Counted from the stretch's first letter, positions 49,310 through 59,255 are shown. The stretch: 64,000 nucleotides of DNA from Phytoseiulus persimilis (GCA_037576195.1 CM075102.1:15682745-15746744), one strand, 5' to 3'. A program made the numbers and translations. Notes: generated from the letters alone by a model not told the origin.

Positions 49310-49880
49310 TTTGCATCGCAGTACTGGCAAGCATAATTCCTCTCCTGCGAGTGAACGGTGGCCAAGTGTCTCTTCAGCATCCTTTTGGTCTTAGCGACGT
49401 GGTCACATTCTGAGCACCGAAATGGAGGTCCTTCGATCGGCGCCTCGATGACGTGAATTACCGAGCCTTGGGTCGTTTGTAAAGTCCCTTCAGGAACGAT
49501 TGAGATGTGAATTTACTTCCTTGTATCGTTCCCTTGATGCTCCATCATATCTATCACAGGCAACATCGAGTTCACCGCTGCCGCGAGGCGATTCAATCTC
49601 CGAGTATAAGACCCACCTCCTATCGGAAGATTAACGTTTCCAGACACTGACCCGGAAGGAACTCCGACCATCTGGACCAGAGTGTGACCCCCAGACGTGA
49701 CGCCAGCTGATGTGACCATCTGTTGTAATACCTGCGGTTGTGCGATTTGCGCGTTCAAGTGAGTAACCTGCGTGACATGGGGCTGTACGATATGCGACAA
49801 ATGAACAGCGTGCGTCGCTGAGGCCATAACACGGTCTGTGGGCGCGCAACTGACGGACTGATGGACGCTGGTAACAGCAC
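49310..49880 (-). CDS. common exon 3 of the zinc-finger gene: linker, first finger and a half finger
   Basis: The acceptor CGTCTTTTCAG at 49881 is followed by GT, completing the codon left by exon 2. The exon encodes AVTSVHQSVSCAPTDRV, then a low-complexity Gln/Val/Thr/Ser-rich stretch (VQPHVTQVTHLNAQIAQPQ, VTSAGVTSGGHTLVQ) of the kind found in transactivation regions, then NDTRK. Here an in-frame TAA stands at 49515-49513, but the same frame continues as IHISIVPEGTLQTTQGSVI and into a complete finger (RCSEC...KRHLATVH) and the first half of a second one (ACQYCDAK), ending at the donor AA|GTAGGT. The TAA overlaps a second donor-like site (AGGAA|GTAAAT at 49516) with the same phase, so a shorter exon form without the finger is possible. 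The coding length of exons 1-3 (848 nt) leaves two bases, matching the single G of exons A and B. Confidence 0.75.
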
Positions 49881-49999
49881 CTGAAAAGACGTAGGGATTG
49901 ACTATAAAGTCACAACAACAAGTGTTTCAGTGATAGAACATCATGCATATCTGCGTTCTCGATCTGACGAGTGCCGATCGAAAGGCCGTCCCAACTTAC
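49881..49999 (-). other. intron 2 of the zinc-finger gene
   Basis: A 119-bp intron with donor CCG|GTAAGT and acceptor TTTTCAG; phase 1 on both sides. Confidence 0.8.
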
Positions 50000-50205
50000 C
50001 GGAAGTTGCTGGGGCGGGATCACCGGGCTCATGAGGGTGAATTATGGGTGTCCTCAGGTCCGGATAATCTCCTGGCGGTAACCTCACGAGGTTCGAAGTC
50101 GATGGACCTTGGGGACCCGGCGGAAGATCCACCGGAGGATAAGCCGGAGTCGATGGGTACCAACCCAGCAACATTGAGTCGTGGTTCTCCATAGCGCGTG
50201 AGATC
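50000..50205 (-). CDS. common exon 2 of the zinc-finger gene
   Basis: The acceptor ATCGTCTTTCTCAG is followed by G ATC TCA CGC GCT ATG. The single G completes the TT left by exon 1 to give Leu, so the reading continues ISRAMENHDSMLLGWYPSTP and on into a Pro-rich segment (YPPVDLPPGPQGPSTS, LRTPIIHPHEPGDPAP). It ends at GCA ACT TCC G|GTAAGT. No BTB or other known N-terminal domain is visible, unlike lola and mod(mdg4). The internal ATG at 50192 could serve as a start if exon 1 is non-coding, but the phase match with exon 1 favours the upstream start. Confidence 0.72.
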
Positions 50206-51135
50206 CTGAGAAAGACGATATTCTCAGATGGAATTCAACATTCCCCGAACAGGGAAATGAAGACCACATGAGCGTCAGACGCTCGGCCAGATGCTGGGAT
50301 TTCAAAGAAACGAATCTGCACCTCACAGAGTCGGATTACAATTAACCGGAACAATTCGCGCAATACTTTTGCGGTCGTGGCGTCACATTCAGCCCGGGGG
50401 GAAAATTCTGGCTCCGACTTCGAGTCCCCGCCGTGGATAGTACGATGTTCGAACTACCGGGCTCAACGAGACTATTCTAATTGCTGTGATTGACATTCTC
50501 ACGGCTAGGCGATCTTCCAAGGCGAACGCAGTCCAAGCCTCGCGCAGAATGGCCATGTGCGTTTCCCACTTTCCTCAAGAAAACTCTCTCGTGACCCCGA
50601 GCTTGGATTCCGGAAACTGTTCAAGACGCCCTCAGTTTCGCTCCAAGGCTGGATCGATCTTCATTTACTTCAAGTTGGTGTTTACGGAGGCAACCAGCCC
50701 GTGGTGGCGATCGACAAGAGGCTCGCGATTGGAAAGCTTGACAAATTTCCGCTCATCCGTCCGAGGCAAACCGCCGCACCACCTTTGCAATTACTCGGGA
50801 GGCTCCGCAAGGCATACGGCGGCCGAAAACGTTAACGCGACCAAGTTTCCATCGGATCTCTCCTTCATGCCAGTCCGCCGCGATTCGCGCCGACATCAAC
50901 TCATCGAGCTCACTGTGGTGTGCCCGTACTGGGCACGGGCGCCGAGAGGAGTCACAATGAACGTTGAGCAACCCTCTCGGCATAGCCTTCGAATGCCCAA
51001 ATCGAAGTGCTTGAATGGACTAAATGACGTACCGCGAGCACGCTCGGCCGTCATCACGCAAATACGAACCTTCTAAAAGTATTTACAGTGCACGATAACG
51101 AGTAGGGCTACACACGGCTTTCATTCGAAAGTCAC
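50206..51135 (-). other. intron 1 of the zinc-finger gene
   Basis: 930 bp between GGGTT|GTGACT and TTTCTCAG. A 196-codon plus-strand frame overlaps it but has no family motif and is judged chance. No other feature is seen. Confidence 0.55.
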
Positions 51136-51206
51136 AACCCGATGTTATCGTCGCTGTTAGCGGAAGCATTAGGAATCTCTGTCAGTTCCTCGTTCGGCAC
51201 CGACAT
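51136..51206 (-). CDS. first coding exon of the zinc-finger gene
   Basis: The ATG at 51206 begins MSVPNEELTEIPNASANSDDN and then IG. The exon leaves TT before GTGACT, and the G of exon 2 completes TTG in phase. The N-terminus is acidic, with no domain. It was chosen as the start because the spliced frame is open from here through exons 2 and 3 and because Gln/Asn/Ser-type low-complexity N-termini are usual for such factors. The donor is non-canonical at position +3 to +6 but acceptable. Confidence 0.6.
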
Positions 51207-51440
51207 CTTGGTCGTCGAAGGTCAGCGCTCGCATCCATAAGTTGAGGGCATGTAGTCGACTCCAAACGTAGACTTTCACGGATCACAAACCGCTCGGCGC
51301 TCTGTTGGTGCTTCTGGTTGTTGTAGTTGTTGCTGAAGCAGCCGCTGGTGCGCTTGCCTCTAGCCCCTAACACTCTTTGAAGACGCCACCACCAGGCCTC
51401 GCTAGAGAGGGTGCAACGGAAACAAATATGGCGGCGCATT
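51207..51440 (-). promoter_or_regulatory. probable 5' UTR and promoter-proximal region of the zinc-finger gene
   Basis: On the minus strand the segment upstream of the ATG begins near a GCGCCGCCATATTTG string (reverse complement at 51424-51438), close to the GCCGCCAT motif bound by YY1-type factors at start sites. It continues with a CAACAACTACAACAACCAG-rich leader typical of unstructured 5' UTRs. No TATA box is seen. The start site is inferred only. Confidence 0.3.
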
Positions 51441-52453
51441 GTTCGAGGCGACGCCAACCACCCGCCATTGGCGACTTAAAGTGAGCAGCTGCCGACTTCG
51501 GGCACTGGTAGCGCGGCAGAATCAAAGTTCGACTTCATTTTGCTTGCGGAGCTTCCAACATTTGGTGCTAACTTTTTGGTTTCGAGCAACCGCCTCCTGT
51601 GATACGGGCCCGGAGGGTTCCTCGGAAAACAGTCCGAGCGAAGAGAGTACGACGGCAGCTGAAACTTCTTTTCGTCTCTCCACTCTCCAAGCATTCTGTA
51701 ACACTTTCCGAAGAAAGCTTTTCTCCATCTTGTTCCGAACCATTTATTCAGAATCTGCGGGATCTATCGATTCATGGAGTCTCACGGGAACACCGGGACA
51801 TAGTGGCATCAAGTCGAGCGCGTTCTCACTTCATCGAACATGATCCGTGCTTCGATGGCTGTGAGCAACAGCGAGAGGGCTCACGTCCGAGGTGAAAGAT
51901 CACCAGGCTCGAGATCTGAAAGTTTAGAAAGCCCGAAGAACCAGCTGTCGACGCATGTGGTCAGGGCCGGTATTCCGAACGATCTCGAAGCCCTGAGTGG
52001 TCCGAATTCGAGAAATAAGTCGGAGGAGAAATGAAAGAGCTGGCATTGCGGCAATGCAGCTCCAATCCACCGATCCATCGAACAAAGGGCCTCAAGAGGC
52101 GGCAGAATCCCGGTACCGATCACTAAGGGCGACGGAAATGCCTCGGCCGCCATCGCGGCATGATCCGTCGCCGATGAGTTGAACAATTTTTTCGGGCTGA
52201 TAATCACGTCTGCGATTCCCTTGATAATCGGGCTTTCCTTGATCAGGATCTCAATCTTTGTGAAGTCCTTTGGAGCTCTTCGGAGAATCGAAATCTGCCG
52301 CAGAGAGGAACTCCGGTTTCCCACCATTGAATCATGAGGAATGACTCATTGCACTTACCAGGATTGCACGGCGCTCGCGGATCGAAACTGTTCAGTTGAG
52401 CTGGATTTCCGAGCGCGCCGAGTGACGGCTTCGATAAAAGATGAGGATATGTA
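51441..52453. other. no gene supported
   Basis: The interval upstream of the zinc-finger gene. Short overlapping frames occur on both strands without motifs. I see nothing else up to the miniature element at 52.45 kb. Confidence 0.4.
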
Positions 52454-52693
52454 CAGTACAACCTAGATCATTTCAAACCCGAATATTGCGAGCATTTGGG
52501 TTCCAACCTCGAATATTTCGACCTTTCGCGTTCCAACCACGAATATTTCGAGCATTCGGGTTCCAACCTCGAATATTTCGATCTTTCGGACTTCCATCTC
52601 GATCATTCCAACCTCAATCACAGTGCAGCTCCGATTATTCCAATATGAAACCGTTCTCTTCATTGATGAGTATAAATAATCCAGGTCGTACTG
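52454..52693. mobile_element. miniature inverted-repeat element (TIR CAGTACRACCTRGAT)
   Basis: The left end CAGTACAACCTAGATCATT and the right end, read in reverse complement, CAGTACGACCTGGATTATT match at 16 of 19 positions. The element is 240 bp and non-coding. The left flank is TA, the right flank CA, so a TA duplication has decayed or the end has shifted. The CAGT...ACCT..ATTATT ends resemble pogo/Tigger-type elements, which duplicate TA on insertion. The interior contains the 30-bp tandem array listed below. Confidence 0.7.
52471..52615. repeat. tandem repeat, unit about 30 bp
   Basis: Four to five imperfect copies of a unit built on TTCCAACCTCGAATATTTCG followed by a TTTCG(C/G) or ATTCGG variant. 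It forms the interior of the miniature element, and its unit echoes the element's own ends (ACCTCGA..ATTTCGA). Confidence 0.8.
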
Positions 52694-52710
52694 CATGAAG
52701 TGATATTGTA

Positions 52711-52870
52711 CAGTACATCCTCAACTATTCGAACCATTCGGATTCCTACACTGATGAACTTCGAATACAGCGCAACCCCGATCATTTCGACCTCAATTAT
52801 CTCAACTTCCGATCACTTCGACGGTTCTATGAATTGATTGTGCGATGTTGAAATTTTCGAGGCTGAACTG
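52711..52870. mobile_element. second miniature inverted-repeat element
   Basis: The left end CAGTACATCCTCAACTATTC and the reverse-complemented right end CAGTTCAGCCTCGAAAATTT are related to each other and to the ends of the neighbouring element. TA flanks both sides (52709-52710 and 52871-52872), as a TA target duplication would. 160 bp, non-coding. It lies 17 bp from the first element, so the pair may derive from one longer element or from insertion next to a relative. Confidence 0.65.
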
Positions 52871-53368
52871 TACTAAGGAAGGCGGAATGCGCGATTGGGC
52901 GCCACAAATGTGCATTAGCAATCTCAATGGACATCGGAAAACGTCGTGTTCAGTTGTTCGATATACCAGGGAATGATGAAAGTGGTAGGTTAGACTCGCG
53001 CGTCGTTCGAACGAGATTTCCACAGCTCTCTATGAAGTTGAGCAGGCGCCGATAATTTCAGTGCCTCGGCTCCGAATTGTGGCCCGAATCTCATTCTTCT
53101 CAGCCCCATTTGTGGGAATGCATTCGTTGCGATTGGAGTATTCAATGCACTCGTCAATGTGATGGAACTTCGTGAGCAAAATTCTCAAGACGACGGAGTA
53201 TTCTCGTGAGGGCATCGAATTTCGTGAATCTTCTCTGAGTACCTTCTCGAGCCGTTGACGGATGCGGGCGTTACCCCGGAGGGATCTGTTCAGGCTCATT
53301 TGTCGAGCTCATGTGTTTGTTTTCCTCACGCGGAAACGAGGTGCTCACAGATACAGGATAGGAATCAA

Positions 53369-53374
53369 TTTATT
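53369..53374 (-). promoter_or_regulatory. AATAAA poly(A) signal of NKIRAS
   Basis: AATAAA on the minus strand about 290 bp beyond the NKIRAS stop codon, within a plausible 3' UTR. Confidence 0.55.
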
Positions 53375-53659
53375 CCATCGCGATTCTCAAACAATCACTT
53401 TACGACACAAATCACAGACATTATTCAGCTCGCCACTTGAGCCGCATATACTCTCACCACAAATTAGCAGTTCCCGAAAATATATGTTATCAGAAACGCG
53501 CCCCAGACGCAATTCACATGTGAGAGTCAGTCACCCGGTCATTCGAAAAACGAACATCATAAAAGATCATTCAAACATGTAGGCCATCAGCCATGAAATG
53601 CACTCGAAAGCTTTGCTGCTCAGTCCGATCAGCGATTATTTCGAAAACACGCTGGTCGT

Positions 53660-54793
53660 TCAATCGTTGATGTTCGCAATGGTGTTGGAACGCGCGCCTA
53701 GTTTCGGTCTTCCGAACGTTGATTTAGACTGTGTCTGGATCACCTGCGAATCAAATTACTCTTCTGACCCTTATCAATTTTTCCTGAGCAGCAGAATCTC
53801 CAGCGTATTCGAAGAGGCTAACACGATCAGCGCGATCCAGCGCTTACCTTGCTCATGATGTACTGGAGAGGTTCAGTCAGGCTTCGTCGGTCGAGCGAGG
53901 ATACTTCAATGAGACGCACTTTTTCTCGGGTGGCCCAATTGACCTGAAAACGAGGACAGTTCAGCAAAAACTCAGTTCGAGCCCCGGTAGAGAGCCATCA
54001 CAGAAATCACGGGCTCTACAGCTCCGAAATAACGGATAAACTGAGTTCAACGCAGTCTCACCGCTGTGTTCGCGTCGACCCGCCTTGGATCGAGGTCCAG
54101 CTTCGTTCCGATGATAAGAAAGTGAACATCTTTCTTGGATAAATTCTTATCAATATCTTTTTTGAGCTGCTCCATGATATTGTAAGACTCTACGTCGTTC
54201 ACCGCGTAAACCTGGAGGGGGAAACATGTTCAACTTATCTATGAAGACCACGAGTTCGAGTTCGGCGGAATGGCTGAACATTATGTCGACTTCCTCCAAA
54301 AAAAAAGGAGCACTCACAAGGATGAACGCATCTGTGTGTGGCATTAGTGTTCTTGGAATGTCATAGTTTGACGAATCGATACCCTGTGTATCATGGAGAA
54401 ACACCTGCGAAAAACACACATGATTCAAACATCCATAATCTCCGATTCCACCCGGTGATCATGCAGGAGTTAGAACTCGTCGAAGAAAACTGTGAATTCA
54501 GATGATTTTGAACGCGCACTCGGATCAGGAGCAATCCAGAGGGTCGACCGGATTGTCGGAAAGGGGTATGGCTTCGCTCTTCCTCCGAATGTTCCGAATG
54601 TCACCCTACCTTCTCTCGTATTCCACGTTCCGTTTCACGTAGCAGCAGTAAATATCCTCGATAGTTTGCTGTGCTTTCGTTGAGGTGGAATGCCATACAC
54701 TAATTGTTCGATGAGCGAAGTTTTCCCACTGCCTTTTGCGCCACATACAGTGATTCGAACGAAGCGATTCTGGTGATTCTGATGCTTCAGCAT
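53660..54793 (-). CDS. NKIRAS: NF-kappa-B inhibitor-interacting Ras-like protein (kappaB-Ras), five coding exons
   Basis: Small atypical GTPase of the kappaB-Ras family, which in mammals binds IkappaB and RalGAP. Exons: 54793-54610 (MLKHQNHQNRF, beta-1 and P-loop GAKGSGKTS, then QLVYGIPP and TIEDIYCCYV), 54404-54318 (FLHDTQGIDSS ... TDAFIL), 54211-54062 (VYAVNDVESYNIMEQLKKDI, G4 box GTKLDL), 53943-53848 (VNWATREKVRLIEVSSLDRR, G5 box EVSS), 53743-53660 (TQSKSTFGRPKLG to NIND, stop). Introns have GT-AG ends and are phase 0 where checked. Total about 200 residues against 192 in human. The position of the catalytic Gln of Ras (DTAGQ) is Ile here (DTQGI), as expected for this family (Leu in human), and there is no C-terminal CaaX box. 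Two single bases seem missing in the first coding exon: one at the AAA near 54686 (AAAA would give PQRKAQQTIED) and one at or near the exon end. Start chosen because the acceptor CTCTTGTTCAAG lies 5 bp upstream, after a non-coding first exon. Confidence 0.88.
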
Positions 54794-54798
54794 TGCGC

Positions 54799-55639
54799 CT
54801 TGAACAAGAGAAAAAGATTTTGACTCCTCAACCCCAGCTGCTATAGAACAGGTTCCGTCTATTCGAACAGGCTTCAAATTTCGATACCATTGCGAACTCC
54901 GAAATGAACTCATCGGAAGAGGTAATGCTTGATGGAAAATACATTGCGTTGATCACGCAGAATGATATGGAGTTTTAGGTGAGCGGCGGGAGGAGTTTCG
55001 AAACGGAGGATCGGAGGGGGTCGGGACTCGAATTCATCCAGCTTGAATACATGATGACCTAATCTGCGGTAAACGACAGCGATCAATTACCTCCGAGGTA
55101 GGCTCCTAGTCTGTTTGTGAGACGGTGCTAATCATTCTACTCATCCATGAGAATGCCCATTCTATGCTACACGACAATTCTCCACAAATCTTCTATTCTT
55201 GACCAAACATGTACACTCTCCGAAGAGACCTGTCAGCTGTGGGGAGATGGTTGCCAGTGTGTCAGCTGAGTTTGGAAACAGGAATGATGAAGCTGATCTT
55301 TAACTGGACCGAGATATCGTGTGTGCGCCTGTGATCCCGCATAAGCTATCGCTGGGACGTCTTAAAACTCCTGGCCTTTCCCGAGGTCCGGGATCGAATT
55401 GAATCACCGGATTCCGATGAGCTAAACTCTTAAGCATCCCAACAGAGAGTAACAGCGTGAGAACTCCTCCAAGCGGCAGCAACGGTCCACTAGCCGGTTG
55501 TGGGGCTTCGCCGAGGGCACGAGGACGGACGAGAGCCGAGGGATGGGCAGGAGTTACGATGGCGGGCGGAAACATGAGCGATATGTTCTCATCGACTGGA
55601 GTGGGATAACAGGCGATGGAAGCTGTTTCTGGTTGTAGA
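54799..55639. other. upstream region of NKIRAS, no further gene supported
   Basis: The segment next to the gene should hold its non-coding first exon and promoter; I cannot place them. A 92-codon minus-strand frame (55300-55575) includes a hydrophobic stretch PLLPLGGVLTLLLSVGML, but nothing else supports it. Confidence 0.35.
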
Positions 55640-55830
55640 GGCCGTGATTCTCAGAGTCGTCGATATCGACCGCTGGGGGTGCACGGCGAGGTGGTTATCG
55701 GGCCGATTTGACCTTCCTGTCCAGGGTCCATTGAGGTGATTTCGAGGTCGATCTGACCAGAAATCTCGGGGGCTAAGCAGGGCTCGATACTCTTGGGGAT
55801 CACAAAGGTGCTTCCGGGGCCTACGGCAGA
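55640..55830. repeat. degenerate tandem repeat related to the 37-kb repeat
   Basis: Read on the minus strand, the units GGTCAGATCGACCTCGAAAT and GGTCAAATCGGCCCGATAAC, followed by CACCCCCAGCGG, resemble the fold-back interior at 37.4-37.55 kb (GGTCAGATCGATCCC, GCTCAAATCGGTCCC, GACCCCCAGCAG). It is probably a second, older copy of the same repeat family in inverted orientation. Confidence 0.5.
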
Positions 55831-56107
55831 CACCCGAGGAATCTATGAGTCTAGGGAGTTTGAGAAGCACTGGTTACCACTGTGCGCTTTTCCCTCCTTC
55901 CCTCTCGGGGAAGCCGAATTCAAAATTTACCCCAATGGCAAAAGTTCTTGAATTGATCTAAAATACAGGATGAGTACGCTGGATGAAGGTTTGATGCCTC
56001 CCACTGACGAGCTCAATTCGGGAAGGTTGGGACGGTTCCCCTCGTCCCCTCGCCGATTTTTGAGGGATCCTATGGAAGTTCTCGAATTGAGCGCCCATCT
56101 CTCAAAT

Positions 56108-56419
56108 CAGCGATTCTCATGTGGCCCCAAAGGGTCCAGAGTGGCTTCTTGAGAGGCCATAGAGATTTTCTTGGGCATAGTCCCAATAGATGGCTACTCA
56201 CAAACGAGAAGTTTAGACTCTTGCTCGAAATCGAGAAGGAGACTGTGTACTGTGGCCGTCATCAAACTTCACGGTACTGCGGAAGTCCAAGCAAACTTTG
56301 GCATCATATTGTTCGTCTCCACTATCAGAATTTGTGACGGCGCTCAGCGGCCACGACTCCCTTTCTCCAGCGTCGGGGGAAAGAGCAATGCTCGGGCCCG
56401 AAAAGGTTGAGAACCACTG
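56108..56419. mobile_element. hAT-type miniature element with 8-bp target-site duplication
   Basis: 312 bp. The left end is CAGCGATTCTCATGTGGCCC; the right end read in reverse complement is CAGTGGTTCTCAACCTTTTC. Both fit the CAGnGGTTCTCAA-type ends of hAT elements. Flanks are TCTCAAAT (56100-56107) and TCTTAAAT (56420-56427), an 8-bp duplication with one mismatch, the hallmark length of hAT. The interior has no transposase motif I can recognise, so this is a non-autonomous copy. Confidence 0.8.
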
Positions 56420-57171
56420 TCTTAAATGGCTCGATCCAAAGAAGTGTTTCACGCCTCAACGCTCATCGTACGACAGAGCACACGACCTTCCCCGGAGGGG
56501 ACGCCTGGTCAGAACGAGAATCGGCGAGTTCGAGCATGACGGGAGGGTAGCAAAGAGCGCTCGAAATAGCAGGTTAAACCTGTTCCGCGACCTTAGCAGA
56601 CTCGCTACTGAGCGACGGAATGCGAAAGCGGAGGATTGAGGCCGCAGGAATCAGCGACCGCGCGCTGTGGATCACGGTCGGGAGTGAAAATTTGAAATCG
56701 TCCTGTTCTAATATGGAGTTCGCGATCTCATCTGTTACAATTTTCCGACATTGGAGCCTTTCGAGGGGTCCCGAGGCATTCCACTCAGGAAACGTCTATA
56801 GATCTCATTCATCCTCGAAATGCCGCCCGCTGGAAAGTACCACCCGCTGCAGCCCGCAGCCTCACCCCCCTTTGCACGCTAGCGACTCGTGAGGCCACAT
56901 CCTGTAATATCTCGTTAGGGCTTTGGACAGGGACCGAGGCGATCTCGACAACAGAGAGAAGGCTGATCGAGATATGAAACGCTCACAATGGTCGTACCAT
57001 TCATATTTTGTTCGAGTAGGAAGTGAGAAATCCACCGTCAGTTTCTCATCCGCGGCTAAATTTCCCAATTTACGTCGTAAATGTTCAACTATCGCATGCA
57101 GCTTCTGATGTAATTTTTATTCAGAGACTCTAGTTTCTAGAACTAGCATCAATTAGCCCAGAGATGAGCTC

Positions 57172-58055
57172 TCAGTGTACGTCGGGGATCTCAGGTCCCC
57201 CGCCAACTAGGCTCCAGCCAGCGGCCCAGCACCGAACTCGCGTTGCCCACCGCTGAACATCCAAGGAGAGGCGCTTGAGCCAAGAAGCGCCCCAGTCTTT
57301 TGTCTCCCGTTGCCGCTCGAGGGCCTCCTCAACCTGGGCAATCAGAGTCCTGGTGTGGGAGCCGGGACCACCCATAGTCTCGAATGCGAACCGTCACCGA
57401 TGCATCCCACACGAGGGCCCTCCCCCTGGAGAAAGGAATGAGCGTGAGGCCGTCAGGCCGCCTTCGGTTGTCGGGCATGAGACCAGAGGGCTCCAGCATG
57501 CAGGGTATCCCGGCTGAACGAAGAGCCCGTCCGAGGGTGTCGTTGAGAGCAGCGTGACGCGGTCGACGACCAGCCGATAGGGCGCAAGACAGGCCGTGAC
57601 GGGCGAGGCAACCAACATCCTCCCCACATGCGCAGCGGATGTGGCCAACCAGGTTAGCACCCAATCGGAGTCCGACGCAAATCCTGACAGAACGGTCATC
57701 GAGCTTTGTACCCAGGCAGTCCACTGGGATCGCGTGTAGCCAGTCACTAGCCCCCGGCCGGGAAACCGCCAGCAGCCGAGCTCGGTCCTGATTGTCTGAA
57801 GTGTCACCCAACAAGGACTCGTAGGAGATTTCGTGGACCTTTTCCATCCAAGCCCGCTGCGAGTCCAGCTTGCCGGCCTCCGGGGCAAAGGCGGATAACT
57901 TCGCGGAGAGGAGCATCCCGTTTTGCGATGGAGGACGCCCAGGCCCCAGGAAGGAGTAGTTCTCGCACCAGGTCGGAAACGCCGATCATGGAGGAGACGG
58001 CGGCCGGTCCCGCAAGACCGTCGTAAATTGGGAAACTAGGGATGAGCCGAAACAA
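57172..58055 (-). mobile_element. fossil reverse-transcriptase element, C-terminal part
   Basis: Minus-strand protein remnant ending an RT polyprotein of the kind common in invertebrate genomes. Recognisable parts in order: RARLLAVSRPGASDWLHAIP, LDDRSVRICVGLRLG, a Cys/His cluster (CACG...C.ARHGLSC), ARHAALNDTLGRALRSAGIP, RRPDGLTLIPFSRGRALVWD (a PD-(D/E)xK-like pattern), and an end segment FETMGG...WLKRLSLDVQR. Retroelement class (LINE-like or other) is not resolved. The copy is truncated, lacking the RT core, and is broken in a few places, so it is old. Confidence 0.7.
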
Positions 58056-59255
58056 CCGATTCTATCAGGTGCCAAATTCAAACGGGGAACAAAATTAGAG
58101 GCTTGACACTCATTGATAAGCCATGGTCTATGTCGCGGAATTGCCTCTCTAGCCTGGGGTTGACTACTAGTCTTGACCCAGTCAGTCAGTCTGGAGCCAC
58201 TGAGAGCCGAGGACTCCCTTCGGAGAATCAGGTTGAGCCGAGTCGAGTCGTCCGAGACTCCTGAATGGGAGATCCTTCTGTGCGCGGGAGAAAGTCAGAT
58301 GTCAGCCCATATGGATCGTACGGGCATGGTTTGATGCGAGGAAGAGTACCATTCACTTGCCTCCCAACAGAGAAGCTCTTCAGAGCTCGAAACATCGCCA
58401 GGGATCGTATCCGCCTGAAGGCCGCTGATTTCTTATTCGCCCAACTGCTCCTGGGGGAAACACGATTGAACAAAAAATCAATGGTGGGTAGTCCTGATCC
58501 GAGCTGATTCAAATCGGGCGGGTCCAAACTATGCAGCTATAGAGATGCGGCGTCGATACGACCCACTTTTCCCTCCATTAGAAAACAGAAGTCTTCCTCC
58601 TGGAATCCTTGGACTGGGCGAGCGTGATTCTCGCACTGGGCAGTGGTCGGATCGACGCGGCATCTGTGTAGCTCGGAAGTTTGGATCTGTTGAAGAGCTT
58701 TCCACTCTTGGAAACTTGCCGAGTCCGGCATCCCTGAGCAGATACGGACGTAACGCATCAAGAACGAGGTTCGGTCAAGGAATAGGCGATTTCCAGGCTG
58801 AAAGGATAGCTCGCTTCTTTGCGACCGCGACAAAGATTCGTGCCCCTGTTCGAACAAAAGTGAATGGGTTCCCCTCGGATCGGATCGTTACGAACTCGAT
58901 CCGTAGTTTTTTACGTTCAGGGTTTTACATGGATACGTATGCATAAAATATTACGTGATGTGTATGCATAGCAGCCTTACACTTCAGGCGCGAGCAAGCT
59001 AAGCGGTTCTTATGTTTTCACGCTCCCATTTCTCCAGGAGTCGTTTTAATATACCACGTGGTCGAAACTCAGGCTGGTTAGGAGGTCATCCGTCGAGTGG
59101 TGTGACTCGTCAAATTTGTGCAATCGTTTACCGGCGAGTTCGTTGAAACGTCCAATGAGAGGAAGCACCCTTGAGCCGCTCGACGGAACGCGATTCTCCG
59201 ACCGGCGCGAATGAGAAACCAGACAACGCGCGTCGAGGCATCGATCGCAAGGAAT
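58056..59255. other. no gene supported
   Basis: Open frames on both strands overlap each other without motifs. No RNA gene or element end is recognised. Confidence 0.4.

Noticed and set aside
50486-51076. 196-codon plus-strand open frame inside intron 1
   Set aside because: No motif; it overlaps another open plus-strand frame; chance is likely.
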